Below, piece by piece: positions 10,373 through 22,030 of a DNA stretch of 64,000 nucleotides (position 1 is the first letter of the stretch; the number at the start of each line of letters is the position of its first letter). A program made the position numbers and the translations under genes. The notes under the pieces were generated by a model that had not been told where the DNA came from, ran no database searches, and worked only from the letters and a program-made list of their open reading frames with translations. Source of the stretch: Meghimatium bilineatum (Eukaryota; Mollusca; Gastropoda; Stylommatophora; Philomycidae); the NCBI GenBank assembly GCA_034231615.1, contig CM067322.1, positions 52,768,456 to 52,832,455 of the forward strand, given 5' to 3'.

Positions 10373-11074
10373 CACGGGGATGGATCAAACATGTAGGGTC
10401 TGGGCTGGACGTCCCGCTTACAGCTAAGGACTTCGTGAAGGGCTCCACAACAGCCTCACACAGTCCAGGTGCAGCTGATTGATGTGGAAGCTACTGTTCA
10501 GCTGATACTAAGCTTCTTGCATCAAAGGCATTATGCACAAACGCGCCCATAGCAACACTTTCATGAGGTACCCCTGTTTCAAACAAAGCTTGCTATGGGA
10601 GCGACTGAGTGCTTGGCAGTATACCGAGGTCTTACCTTCTTTCTTTTTTTGTGTCTACAACATTTTCATGTCTAATCTCAACGCCCTCACCAACGACCCT
10701 GAATGGTGAAAAGAAACATTTAGTGGATTCGGGTCCTGCACAATGTCCCAATTGCAGCGAGAGTGCCTTGCAAACTGACATTGCACCCACAGCCAGAGCA
10801 TGTCCTAATGGGAAACCCCATGGGAAATCTGGAAACTCGATGCTGGGAAGAATCGTAAAGGCATAGGATGCAGAACGTGAAACGGTCACAGCAAATACTC
10901 GATCACAGAATGAAGGATCAAGGCCTGCCCCTTGAGTGCTTGTGACTAGCGAGAAATACATTTCTGCGAACCCCACCTGAATCCCCAAGAGCAAAGACTT
11001 TTCATGGAGACTTCATGAGGATAATTGACTACACGATCAATTTCAGATAGATAAAGACATTTGCATGTAATTCT
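10373..11074. other. no gene seen
   Basis: Moderate-GC mosaic between two pieces of LINE-A. It may be rearranged LINE or foreign repeat. The opposing frames at 10609-10866 and 10632-10994 overlap each other and have no recognised domain. Confidence 0.4.
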
Positions 11075-12180
11075 TTGAGATGGAGATGTCTGCTGCAAAC
11101 AACCAAATACACAATTCTAGTAAAACAAAATCTACAATACGAGCTCCGACGTAGTCTCGGTTACCAAGACAGGCGCAAGAGTGATCACTCCCCTGCTTCT
11201 TGCGAAAAGTCGGTGAGAGGGAATGCACAGATGACCTACTTCAGATTCATAAAAAATGTGATGGATGGTTTCCAAGAAGGAAAACGTACATTAGCAGTGT
11301 TCATTGACCATGAGCAAGCCTATGACAACGTTTAGGGAAGGGACTCTTGCTGAAAATGAACAGAATGGGAATAGGTGGGAAGATGTTTAAATGCATACTG
11401 GCCTTCATGACAAACATTGTGTCAAAAGCATTTTTTTACTGACGACCTGGACCACTGATAAATATCCCATCATGGCACAAGCAAAGATCAACGAAGCTCT
11501 CCTCACAATCTCAGTATGCTGTGAATTGTGGAAACTAAACATCAATACACAGAAAACTGCTTACACTATTTTCTTACGAAGTCACAAACAGCCAAACGAT
11601 CTGTCAATATCAAAATGAGTGGGGAAATTAATAAACGAAGAAACCCCCGTATACATTAGAATACAATTAGATAGACAACTGACACTAGAAGGCCACACAG
11701 AAAATCTCAGAGGAAAAACAAGTAAACCACTAAACTTAAGAGATTAACTAGTACAAACTGGTGGGCCTGAAAACTCTACGCAACTGTGTCTTTGCTATAT
11801 GAGACCAGTAATTTATTATAGCCTTCCTCTCCAGACCATTGTGAGCAATACTACTATCTCATCCCTGAATAGGGTGAATATCACCAACCTGACTGAGTGA
11901 TTATCACCAACCTGACTGAGTGATTATCACCAACCTGACTGAGTGATTATCACCAACCTGACTGAGTTATTATCACCAACCTGACTGAGTGATTATGACC
12001 AACCTGACTGAGTGATTATCACCAACCTGACTGAGTGATTACCACCAACCTGACTGAGTGATTACCACCAACCTGACTGAGTGATTACCACCAACCTGAC
12101 TGAGTGATTATCACCAACCTGAGTGATGATCACAAACCAGACTGAGTGATGATTACCAAATAGAAGAAGAATAAGAAGAG
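11075..12180 (+). mobile_element. LINE-A reverse transcriptase fragment with AAG tail
   Basis: Plus-strand pieces of the RT: KNVMDGFQEGKRTLAVFIDH (11245-11310), where FVDLTKAFD is usual but here HEQAYDNV. A deletion follows, and after it come the ADDL-like TTDKYPIMAQAKINEALL, the region KLNINTQKTAYTIFL, and ETPVYIRIQLDRQLTLEGH (11645-11695). A 23-bp minisatellite (11878-12152) occupies the place where the RNase H part should be, and an imperfect AAG tail (AGAAGAAGAATAAGAAGAG) closes the unit. Dead, with several stops. Confidence 0.8.
11878..12152. repeat. minisatellite, 23-bp unit
   Basis: About 12 units of ATTATCACCAACCTGACTGA GTG, nearly identical, with small variants (TACC for TATC). It lies between a LINE RT fragment and a LINE-type AAG tail, so it probably grew inside a LINE copy. 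Confidence 0.97.
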
Positions 12181-12600
12181 GTATCATTTCCTTTGTCTTA
12201 TTTACAGCCCAATGACAACGCTCTCTTCCTATCTGTATTACAACATTCAACGACTTACTTGGATGGAAGTAATTGAATAGAGATGGTAGCAGTATTATTT
12301 ATTCCAATGACACGACACATTCAACATTAGAGGTAAAAATGGTTAAATAGCGAAATTTGTTAAGAGCCTGTATGCTATAGATGGAATCCGCTTAATACGC
12401 TTGTCATCTACTATGGATTTGCTGTTGCATAGTGGTCAGTCAGTCTCGTGGGCCTCTGATGAGGCATTTCCTATTTGCGAAATATTCATATGGGAGAAAT
12501 GATTAGTAGCTGGAGATCTGTCACGTTATCGAAAAGTTACCATTAAACTTGGCAAGGAATGCAGGGAATGAAGAAGATGATATAGAAATTGTTGTTCGTA
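12181..12600. other. no gene seen
   Basis: AT-rich spacer. A CTGATGAGGC...TTGCGAAA string at 12456-12477 looks superficially like a hammerhead core but the helix does not close (see rejected items). Confidence 0.5.
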
Positions 12601-13737
12601 TATCACAAGTGATGATAACCATTTATTACATTCACTTTTGAAATATTCAGTTAGAGTTATGTCCATGCCTAATAGTTCGTAGATGGCTAATAAGCACTAT
12701 TCGAGCTACACATGCCATTGGACAGTTAGGTCATGGAATGTCCACTGTAGAAGAAATATAGTATATCCGTGACTTTCTAGCTGCTCCCCGCTGTCGAGCT
12801 GCCGCATTTTTCCTCTTTTCACAAGATGATGCACCCTTTTTCAATGAGAACGTCATGTAGACCTATTTTGTGTAAATTCTTCCATTGTATCTTGATCTAT
12901 TTCAAAGTCTTTCAGTGTCTCTAACGAGACTTTGTAGCGCTTTTCTGGTCACCTTGAGATCGTGTACCCTTCTCTAGCTCACCATAGAGAAGTATCTTGG
13001 CGATGGTCTGACATGCGTCCCAAATGACCTGCCCAATGAAACTGTGTCTACATCAGAATAGTGTCATAAGGTCAGTTGTATCTGAAATCTTGTCATGCCA
13101 TCTGATGTTTATAACCTTTCTGAGACACGCTGTGGGAAAGTGATTGAGTTTCCTCACATGACATTAATGCAGTCTATGTGTCACTAATGTAAAAAGCACT
13201 GTAAGTACCACTGCTCTGTAAACTTTCAGCTTAATCTAGGTTAATGTCATATCTATGCCACACATTTGCGTACAATCAGTCGAAAGTGCTGCTTGTTTTG
13301 GTAATCCTTGTATACACATCATCATCATCATCATCAACCAACATAGCAGAGAACATGATGCTAAACAAGGTATGTGCTAATACATATCCCTGTATTAATC
13401 CATTTGAGACATGAAATGTTTCAGATAACTCTCCATTATCCTAAATTCTAGCTAACATTCCATCATGCAATTGCTTCACCGTTGCGTTAAATTTCTGTGG
13501 GCATCCATTTTTTGCCATAATCTCTCCACAACCCCTCTCTACTTACTGAGTAAAATGTCAGGTCTATGAATACCGTGTACAGGTAACAGTGTTGTATTTG
13601 ACATTTTTCTTGAAGTGTTCTTTCAGCAAAGACCATATCAGTTGTTCCTAGTTCTTCTCTGAAATCACACTGACTTACGGGTAATAATCCTTCATTTAGA
13701 TAAAAGGTAGGACGGATCAAAAGGATTTAGAAATTAA
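12601..13737 (-). mobile_element. LINE-C (CR1/L2-like), internally deleted
   Basis: On the minus strand, 13700-13490 encodes GLLPVSQCDFREELGTTDMV, then RTLQEKCQIQH and LYTVFIDLTFYSVSREGLW. This is the central RT domain, where DLTKAFDTVSREGLW is usual. 13460-13340 reads NGLIQGYVLAHTLFSIMFSA, a worn GVKQGCVLAPTLF motif. An internal deletion at a CAT-repeat (13318-13337) removes the catalytic box. The C-terminal region follows (LLYGELEKGTR, then the basic Lys/Arg-rich end), and a 3' UTR shared with 28660-29170 and 33575-33990. Confidence 0.9.
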
Positions 13738-13764
13738 GCAACTAATAGCCGACATTGGAGATTG

Positions 13765-13999
13765 CTTCTAGAGTGCGATTATATACACAGATGGTTCTCT
13801 TCAAAGAGGGTAAAGATCAGGTTGCGGCTTCTCCGCATTCTTAGAAGTAGGGCTGAAAGGTGTGGAACGTATAATACGATAACCTCATGTATGAAAATAG
13901 AGAACGTGTGAGTAGCGAAATATCTTAAAATGGGTAGCTAAAACGGGGATAGTCAGTGCCGCTATTGTGGCGGGCATTCATTGCATGATCCGCAAGATT
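13765..13999 (+). mobile_element. LINE-A RNase H fragment
   Basis: Plus-strand IIYTDGSLQRG, then a stop, then RSGCGFSAF is the first strand of a LINE RNase H with the first catalytic Asp (YTDGS). The remainder is frameshifted. It butts against the opposite-strand LINE-C at 13737. Confidence 0.75.
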
Positions 14000-14625
14000 A
14001 AGAATGTCATAACTCAATGAAGTATATCTGGGTTTCACAGCTGCAGGAACTTATTGATATTTTGTCATGCTTATGCTGGAGTTGATGATATGTGAGGTCC
14101 AACCTTGTCTTCAAGAACACCGGTTTCAAAACAGATGACAATGAACAAGGTGAACATTTTGAATTGCATTTGTTTCTTTTTAAACAAGGACAATGTGGTG
14201 GAGGAGACACTCATAAAGGGATTAAATACATTTTGAATTGGTCGGGGAGACAGTAAAGGACGATACAGGGATATGAGAAGGAACAATTAACGGGTTACGG
14301 GAACTATCAGCTTTAGATACATTTCACTATCTTCGGAAAGAGACGGAATTAATATGGGGATGCCAAAACAAAACCAAGAAGACCATATCAAAAGTCTAGC
14401 ATGAATTGATTAACCGCCTAGAGAAAAGCTAAATCATATTTGACATAGGGGCCCAGAGATGACATGCACACCGGAGTGCACCGGCCGGCGCTCCATAGCT
14501 GGTTGAGCATCAGAGTCAGCAAACCACAGCTGGCCAAGACCCTCAGCACACTTCCACACAGTGGGCTTGGAAACAGGAGTGCAGCAACCTTGCTGTAGCC
14601 TGGATAAGTACTAGGGATCAAAGAT
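14000..14625. other. no gene seen; GC-rich patch 14450-14620
   Basis: AT-rich spacer followed by a GC-richer patch with CCGGCCGG. The patch leads into a SINE3 copy and may be part of a related repeat. Confidence 0.4.
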
Positions 14626-14813
14626 ACGGGAATGCCAACCCGGCCCAAAAAATGCTGGCTGAAGACGGATGTGTCAGGTCGAAAGGCGCAGATAACGCAG
14701 CTTTCTGTAAAACATGACACAACGCAGATCACCCACATACGTCCTTCTGAGGACAATCAACGGAATGCTTTCAGAGGGTCCGCCGCAAGGCGTACGAAAA
14801 AGAAGAAGAAGAG
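14626..14813 (+). mobile_element. SINE3 copy with AAG tail
   Basis: Shares with the other SINE3 copies the block GCTGAAGACGGATGTGTC, CGAAAGGCGCAGATAACGCAG, TGTAAAACATGACACAACGC and a terminal AAGAAGAAG tail. The 3' tail type is that of the I-group LINE at 3917-5660. Confidence 0.75.
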
Positions 14814-15983
14814 ATCTGACATAATGATTTCAAACTCCTTGCTCTCAAACTTCATTTAATTCTTCAATAGTAAATGATTGAAATGCAATGAAATTTTGCA
14901 TGGAGTATTAGATTTAATATAACCTAATTATTTTACAATTCTAAATTCTGTAGGTGTTGCCATTTGTATCAGCGGCATGTTCCTTTAATCTTTGTAGGTG
15001 GTCAAATAATGTAAGTCCTGAAAAATGTATTTTACGGTAATTAAACTATGTGATAGAAATTTATGAGCCATACGCGTTTCGTTAATTGTCTTGAGAATAG
15101 GGTTCATTATTTACTATTAAATAACATGTTATGGTTAATTGTACAATGACATTTTCTTAAGTTGCCTTTTCATTCGCATGCTTCACAGACGTGCTTACCT
15201 TATATAAGTTTGCAGAATGTAAAGGAGATATGATTTTATCTAGAAACAGAAATTGTCGATCTAACAAGCAGTAATCTTATGTAATCAGAATTGAGACCCA
15301 TCCTCTTGTTGTTATGTGGTGGATCTGAAAAAGAGCATTATTGAAGATAGATGAGTATTTTATGCAAACGAAATTATGTTACTACAAACCTTTTCGGCAA
15401 ATAAATATAGTATTGTTTGATACATCAAGTAGTTTCATATTCAAATTTAGAGAATTGTGTAATTCATACTACATTTCTTGATTGAACAAACGACAAACCA
15501 TCTTCTTGTACAACGTACTCATTATATTTTGGACAAAAAATATATATCTATATATGACATGGTAGCATATGTAATTTCTGTAACAGTTCTTAACATTTTA
15601 GGTTCTATTTTCATTAGCGACCTGTCCTTTGATATATGCCCAAGTAAATTTAATTTTATTTAAGTGCGAATGATATGGAGGTAGTCTCACACATATGTGA
15701 CCGTGTTATTGTATTAGCTTAATGATGTGAAATGTCTTGTCCCTCTATCTCTGCTTCATACGTGATAGTAACTGGTTTCAGATACACTTTATTAAATGTA
15801 ATGTGTTTCTTTGTGAGCTATGTTTGCATCTTTAGTACTTGCCGATGATAGTACTTTATCATCTTGTGCTGATGTACTATGATAACATGCAATATCCATG
15901 ACGAGACAGGATGGTCTATCTATCAAAGGAAGAGATGTACTCTCACTCAAGTTTAGAAATATATGGCCGTCCATTTCTGTGGG
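14814..15983. other. no gene seen
   Basis: AT-rich. The 61-codon frame at 15478-15663 has a hydrophobic middle but no recognisable family, and I do not call it a gene. Confidence 0.5.
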
Positions 15984-15996
15984 TAGTCCCTATTGT

Positions 15997-16199
15997 CCGG
16001 TTCCGTGGCGGAGTGGTACAGAGCCCGTCTGTGACGGCTAAGGTACCAAATTCGATCCCGGCTACAGGGAATTGTGCATCCGGACCGTTCAGAAAGCAAT
16101 GGCAAACTAGTGAATGTATTTATATTGTCTCGATAATCATTACATCCAACAAATGCTGGGTTGATAGCTACTTCCTGAAAAGGATATGCTACCAATTTT
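15997..16199 (+). mobile_element. SINE1, complete 203-bp tRNA-derived SINE
   Basis: Reference copy of SINE1. The tRNA-like head has an A box (TGGCGGAGTGGTACAG) and a B box (AAATTCGATCC). It is followed by a fixed box GTGCATCCGGACCGTTCAGA, then AAGCAATGGCAAACTA, and ends near GCTGGGTTGATAGCTACTTC. It is flanked by imperfect TSDs, TAGTCCCTATTGT (15984-15996) and TAGTTCCTAATTGT (16200-16213), which fix the boundaries. Transcription by pol III from the internal promoter is expected for this class. Confidence 0.9.
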
Positions 16200-16213
16200 T
16201 AGTTCCTAATTGT

Positions 16214-17224
16214 TAGTGGACATTGAAACAAAAATTAGTTCCGCATTTGTCAAGTCTATTGTGTCTACTACCAGAGTGTTCAATTATCAATCGCTGTCCT
16301 TAGCTGCTACATACTCATCTAATAATTGTTTCATTTGAAAACTGCCAAGATATTTCACTTGTATCGTGTACGTTAATCCAAGTTTTATCAAAATACACAA
16401 TATCTGTAGCCTTATTCTTACTTCATATAAATACTTCACGCGAGTAAAAGTGTGGTACATGATGACAGAAGAATGAGAATATCAATATAAGAGTGGCTTC
16501 TCAAATTTTGTTTCTCCATCCAACGTACTTTCTGAAAGTGAATAATGCCCCTCCTTCATTTCTTCATAATTTCGTTTTCGATACATCACTATGCCTTTAT
16601 TCTGTTTTCAGCCATATATTCAGTTTCTTTAAAATTACATTTTTTTCAGATCAAACATAGAGCAAAATTTCTTTGAAAACGATATTTGTAAAAATTGTCT
16701 AGTGGTTCCTGCCGTTCTTTCCTCACTTTAACATTTGCTTTTACTGTCTACAATCCATCTACTAAATGAATGCCGACTGCATTCCAACATGTGCAATGTT
16801 TTCTATCTAGGATTTGAAATCAATAAAGTTTATTTACCACGTTGAGTCTTTCGGCATGAAGACTCGTAAATCTTCATTGCATTTTTGTAAAATGTTTTGA
16901 ATTTCATTTTCAAACCCTCATTGTAATGTTTCCCCTTTAAAAATAGCAATGATACTCACAAATGAACTATTTTTCCTGGGTGACATTGACGCTATAAATT
17001 GATGCACATATCGCATAAATGAATGTGGTTGCTGTAAATTTACTACAAGTACATACTGGTGGGATATTTGACCCCGAATTACACACCACATTGAACCTAT
17101 GGTAAAATGAAATGTTTTGGGCGGATATATTGTTTTTGTGTGTATATATATCGCATAGGAAAAATGGAAAATGTATGGTTTAATATTGTTAAAAAATGTA
17201 CATTGGGCCAAAGGGATCAAAAAG
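16214..17224. other. no gene seen; isolated 51-bp repeat unit at 16447-16490
   Basis: AT-rich. Bases 16447-16480 (AAAGTGTGGTACATGATGAC AGAAGAATGA) match one unit of the minisatellite at 18460-18985. No coding signal. Confidence 0.7.
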
Positions 17225-17390
17225 GTTTAAAAGTCGTAGAGGATTGACTTCACTGTACTAGGTTTCCCATATATACTCCGTTACTTTCAACGATATGTCA
17301 CGCCGTCTGCCGAGAGTACCACTCATAGCACGTAACTCCGTAGCTTCAAGTGATAATCCACAGGGATCTCTGATGAGCTGTAAGGATTTA
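17225..17390 (-). mobile_element. SINE2 body fragment
   Basis: Shares AGAGGATTGACTTC, GAGAGTACCACTCATAGCAC, GTAACTCCGTAGCTTCAAGTG and CACAGGGAT with the copy at 43612-43855, in the same orientation. It lacks the tRNA-like head. Confidence 0.8.
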
Positions 17391-18459
17391 TTAACTGTTC
17401 TGGACATTTCATACACATAAGTCAAATAGTTGCAGTGTTATTGTTTTTTTAACAGGAAAACATAATTTGAAACGCAATATAGTTATGACATTGGAGTTAC
17501 TAATCTGTTGTCACGAGTGAAGACAGAACAATATAACTAATGGCATATGTGTGACACAATTAATAAAACCAAATAAATTTAAAAGTGTAAAATATATTTT
17601 AAAACTATTTAACTGATGTAAAACAGTACTGTTCACACTTTGTTGACACTGTTCAAAATTTGTCAAAAGCTATCAAAAATGTTTTATACTTACCTTCCCA
17701 CAAACTGTTGACGAAATTTATGGACAACCGTTATATATACGCGAAGTCTGATATTTAGGAATTAAGTATTAAATGTAACACTAGTAGAGCTGGGCACTCG
17801 CAGGGTAGAATCAGGGCTTCAAGCTTAACCAGCGAGTCACATGAACCATTAGCATTTAATTCGATATCTTCTAAAGAAGACTAAGCACATATGTACATGA
17901 CCCAAGTGCAATTATTATCGTTAATAATAAATAACCAATGATTTCACAGCTAGCCATTAACTTCATTCTCAGAACCTAGACATATTTCTGTAACGCTTAC
18001 ACGTCAATAATTTCCAGACACACTACAGAAGTAGTTGACCAGACAATTCAACATTGAGACATAACTTAAAATATAGATTTCTGAATGGAAGAGACGAACA
18101 ATTGTATTTTGAATCTGAAGTGCCTAGATTATTGTTCGCGGTGTTTCAAGCTTCGTTATAAATTGGAGAAGCGACAAGGGTCAAGCAAATGGATGGATTC
18201 TCACAACCAAATCTACTATCAGCAACATAGTCCTTTTATCGGGGATGAAAAATACTATTATTATAGATGAAAGTGTCTTTTTTGTGAAATCTACAAATCT
18301 AATTTTTAGTCCCTTTGACCTTATTTTAACAATATGTTTGATAGACTATGTTTCTATCACACTTGAGTTCAATAGTTTTTACATTTGTTTGTCTAACTAT
18401 GCAATGTCTTATTCAAAATTCACCGCAGGGAAGAAGAATAGGAAGAATATACTTCAGGA
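17391..18459. other. no gene seen
   Basis: AT-rich spacer. Short frames at 18085-18270 and 18245-18481 carry no recognised domain. Confidence 0.5.
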
Positions 18460-18985
18460 AGGGCAGTGTGGTGCAAGGTGACAAAATAATGAAAAGATCG
18501 TCCTAAACGAATAAAAGTGTGGTACATGATGACAGAAGAATGAAAAGATCTTACTAAAAGAGGGAAAGTGTGGTACATGATGACAGAAGAATGAAAAGAT
18601 CTTACTAAAAGAAGGACAGTGTGGTACATGATGACAGAAGAATGAAAAGATCTTACTAAAAGAAGGAAAGTGTGGTACATGATGACAGAAGAATGAAAAG
18701 ATCTTACTAAAAGAAGGAAAGTGTGGTACATGATGACAGAAGAATGAAAAGATCTTACTAAAAGAAGGAAAGTGTGGTACACGATGACAGAAGAATGAAA
18801 AGATGTTACTAAAAGAAGGAAAGTGTGGTACATGATGACAGAAGAATGAAAAGATCTTACTAAAAGAAGGAAAGTGTGGTACACGATGACAGAAGAATGA
18901 AAAGATCTTACTAAAAGAGTTAAAGTCTAGTACATGATGACAGAATAGTAAGAAGATCGTATTATATGAAGAAAGTGTGGTCAAC
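18460..18985. repeat. minisatellite, 51-bp unit
   Basis: About ten units of 51 bp: GTGTGGTACATGATGACAGA, AGAATGAAAAGATCTTACTA, AAAGAAGGAAA. Most units differ by one or two bases. Because 51 is a multiple of three, two long frames cross the array on the minus strand. These are by-products and not genes. Confidence 0.98.
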
Positions 18986-19774
18986 ATGATGGAAGAGTGA
19001 AAAGAAACGTCAAGGAAATAATGGAGACATTTTCAATGTACTCCATATTAAAATACTAAATGATCACAGACTGTACTGTGCAATATCTGCTTTTCCACTA
19101 TCGACGTAAACCAAGTGAAAGATCTGCTTCGCAATTCAGCACAATAATTCATCTCCTTTTACTAGAAGTATTACAGAAAATCATGACAACTTTCGTCATT
19201 GAACAGAATAGATCATGTATGGTACAGGCGAGTCATCCGTCAATTATACATACTAGTGGAATCATCACTATCATCCTTCAACAACGGATGTCTTTTCTCG
19301 TGCTTTTTTATTAGCTGTCGATACACAGTATAATCATAGTGAACAATGAAAATCACGGAAAAGGTCACATGAGCCATTTTAGAAGGCGGTTTTTTTTTCT
19401 TCTGAATATAAGGCTCTTAAATATTTGACGATCTTTATCAGAACTGTTCTGGGCACTGATCTCAAATAGTCTTAACTGATTATCTTAACTGATCCAAATT
19501 TTCCCGTACTTTTCATTTGCTGGTGAAACATAATATACACAGTGACTAATGGTTAGTCGTATAAGGCAAGATAAGTCAAGCTGTTTTGAATCAGTGCCTC
19601 GTACTAAACTGGAAAAAGAATTGGTTTTCAGTATATTAGCTAGAAAATACTAGTAGTATAAGGGGGCTCCCGGCATCCAACTGTTACCATGAGCTATCAT
19701 ATCATGTAGGTGAACCTTGTACTCACAGTTCCGTGACTGTGGGAACATAGTAGACCACATTAATATTACCAATC
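18986..19774. other. no gene seen
   Basis: AT-rich spacer with short frames only. Confidence 0.5.
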
Positions 19775-19785
19775 AATCGTTTACC

Positions 19786-20983
19786 CAATCAATCAAAACA
19801 CCCAAATGGGCTTCCGTAACATCAAAAGCTGTACGGATACTATCTTTACACTTTGACAGCTAACAGAAAGAGCGACAGAAAGCAACAAAAAATTATACAT
19901 CGCATTAGTCGACCAAGAAAAAGTTTTCGACAGAGTAGACAGACAACAACTATGGAAACACTATCAATATACGGAGTACCAGAACATTTAATCAATATAT
20001 GCAAAGGCATTTATGCTAATAGCCAATGTGAAGTAAGAACAAATACAGGGGTGTCCAATAAGTTCTAAATTCAATCAGGAGTTCGCCAAGGATGTGTCCT
20101 ATCCCCTCTACATTTTATAACATATATCGACCTCATCTGTAAAATAACAAGTACCAACGAAGAAGATAACATAAAAGACAAGTTGAACGAACTACTCTTT
20201 GCAGATGACCAAGTACTAATAGCGACATCAGAAGAACAATTGCAAGACCATATGAACATACTCCTCACAACATGCAAAAATTCAACATGATGATTAATAT
20301 TGAAAAGACCGAAATAATGGCAATAGCAAAGAAAGAAAGATATATACCTATCTCCATCGATGATAAACATCTTAAACGGGTAAATGAATTCACGTAACTT
20401 AGGAAGCATTATATCGAGTTAACGGAAAACAGTAAAGATATACAAAATAGATGCAACAAAACATACCAGATACTAGGACAGATGACATGTACTATCAAGA
20501 ACAAAAATGTAAACGTAGACACTAAAGTTGCATTATACAAGACTATTATTATTCCATCACTTTGTTACCACTGCCAAACCTGGTCAATGACAGCTCAAGA
20601 CAAAAGAAAAATAGTGACAACAGAAATGACATGTCTACGAAAACTACTCGGAGTGCCATTAAGAAATAGAATTAGAAACGATAACATCAGAAAGATAACC
20701 AAAACAATACCAGTATTGGAACACATCAAAAGACAACAGATAAAGTTGTTTTCACACGCTTCTAGGCTACCAACAGATGGCATGCCACAAATGGCCATGA
20801 CACATAGACATAACGGCTATAAAGTCAGATGCAGACCATGTAAAAGATGGATCATAGAAATCAAAGAAACCACAGGAACAAGCTTACAAAAAGCACACAA
20901 GAAGGCTATCTCCAGAGAACTGTTTTACCCCTGACGCCGCAAGGCAAACAAGGGCCACAGAGTATAGATAGATAGATAAATAG
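19786..20983 (+). mobile_element. LINE-B with GATA tail, TSD-bounded
   Basis: A 1198-bp insertion flanked by AATCGTTTACC at 19775-19785 and 20984-20994. The RT is readable through frame changes: IALVDQEKVFDRVDRQQLW, IYGVPEHLINICKGIYANSQ, SGVRQGCVLSPLHFITYIDL and the catalytic box NELLFADDQVLIATSEEQ, then ADDL-downstream KTEIMAIAKK. The thumb and C-terminal region follow at 20482-20934 (PSLCYHCQTWSMTAQDKRK, PLRNRIRNDNIRKITK). The end is a GATAGATAGATA tail. Stops and frameshifts make it inactive. It is 5'-truncated within the RT, with no endonuclease. Confidence 0.95.
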
Positions 20984-20994
20984 AATCGTTTACC

Positions 20995-21229
20995 ATGATT
21001 AACATTCAAGAACGAAAAATATTACAATAATTTAGAAATCGTAGAAGAAATCACTTAAAACCCACATAAACGAAAGAATACAATATTTTTTCCCTTGACA
21101 ACAATAAAATAAAAAGATTTCAAAATGTTTAAAAAAGAGAAGTTATGATTGAATTAATGATAGCTATCACTACATAGAAGTGTTATTGCACTGTTTGCAA
21201 TCACGGACCTTGCTATTGATTTTAATCAT
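20995..21229. other. no gene seen
   Basis: AT-rich spacer between a LINE and a minisatellite. Confidence 0.6.
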
Positions 21230-22030
21230 CTTAACATTCTTCAATTATTATTGTACCTCACCGTGATAATCTTGATATTATACAATTATTATTGTACCTC
21301 ACCGTGATAATCTTGATATTATGCAATTATTATTGTACCTCACCGTGATAATCTTGATATTATACAATTATTATTGTACATCACCGCGATAATCTTGATA
21401 TTATGCAATTATTATTGTACCTCACCGTGATAATCTTGATATTATACAATTATTATTGTATCTCACCGTGATAATCTTGATATTATACAATTATTATTGT
21501 ACAGCATCACTATAATCTTGACATTCTCCAATTATTATTGTACAGCATCACTATAATCTTGACATTCTACAATTCGTATTGTGCCTCATCATTACAATGT
21601 TGATATTCTACAATTCTTATAATACATGATCGTTAATTCTTGACATTATACAATTATTATTGTATATTCTTCTTCTTCAGCGTTCATTCTCAACCTCCCA
21701 CTGAATCCACCCCCCTTGTAGGAGGATTATTGTATCTCATCACTATAATCTTGACAGTATACAATTCTTATTGTACCGCATGGTTACAATCTTGACAGTA
21801 TACAATTCTTATTGCACCGCATGGTTACAATCTTGACAGTATACAATTCTTATTGCACCGCATGGTTACAATCTTGACAGTATACAATTCTTATTGCACC
21901 GCATGGTTACAATCTTGACATTATACGATTATTATTTGTTCAGCATGGTTACAATCTTGACATTATACAATGATTATACATCATCACTATAATCTTGACA
22001 TTGTACAATTCGTATTGTACCTCATTGTAT
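21230..22030. repeat. minisatellite, 41-bp unit, interrupted by a LINE scrap
   Basis: About 19 units of 41 bp: ATACAATTATTATTGTACCT, CACCGTGATAATCTTGATAT. Each unit holds the inverted repeat TACAAT-TATT-ATTGTA. Left units are of one subtype (CACCGTGATAATC) and right units of another (GCATGGTTACAATC). A 60-bp insertion at 21666-21725 splits the array. Confidence 0.97.
21666..21725 (-). mobile_element. 60-bp truncated LINE/SINE3-type 3' end
   Basis: On the minus strand it ends in GAACGCTGAAGAAGAAGAAT, the same 3' end and AAG tail as elements at 5660 and 43424. It is flanked by exact 10-bp direct repeats ATTATTGTAT (21656-21665 and 21726-21735). Confidence 0.85.

Noticed and set aside
12420-12500. 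CTGATGAGGC...TTGCGAAA as a hammerhead ribozyme or box C/D snoRNA
   Set aside because: Stem II pairs only if a base is bulged, no stems I and III could be drawn, and the preceding base does not fit a C box.
15478-15663. 61-codon frame with hydrophobic middle as a receptor fragment
   Set aside because: Too short, no family motif, no splice evidence.
18420-18987. Two long minus-strand frames rich in HVPHFPSFSK/YHTFLLLVRS repeats
   Set aside because: They are translations of the 51-bp minisatellite, open only because the unit is a multiple of three and lacks stops in those frames.
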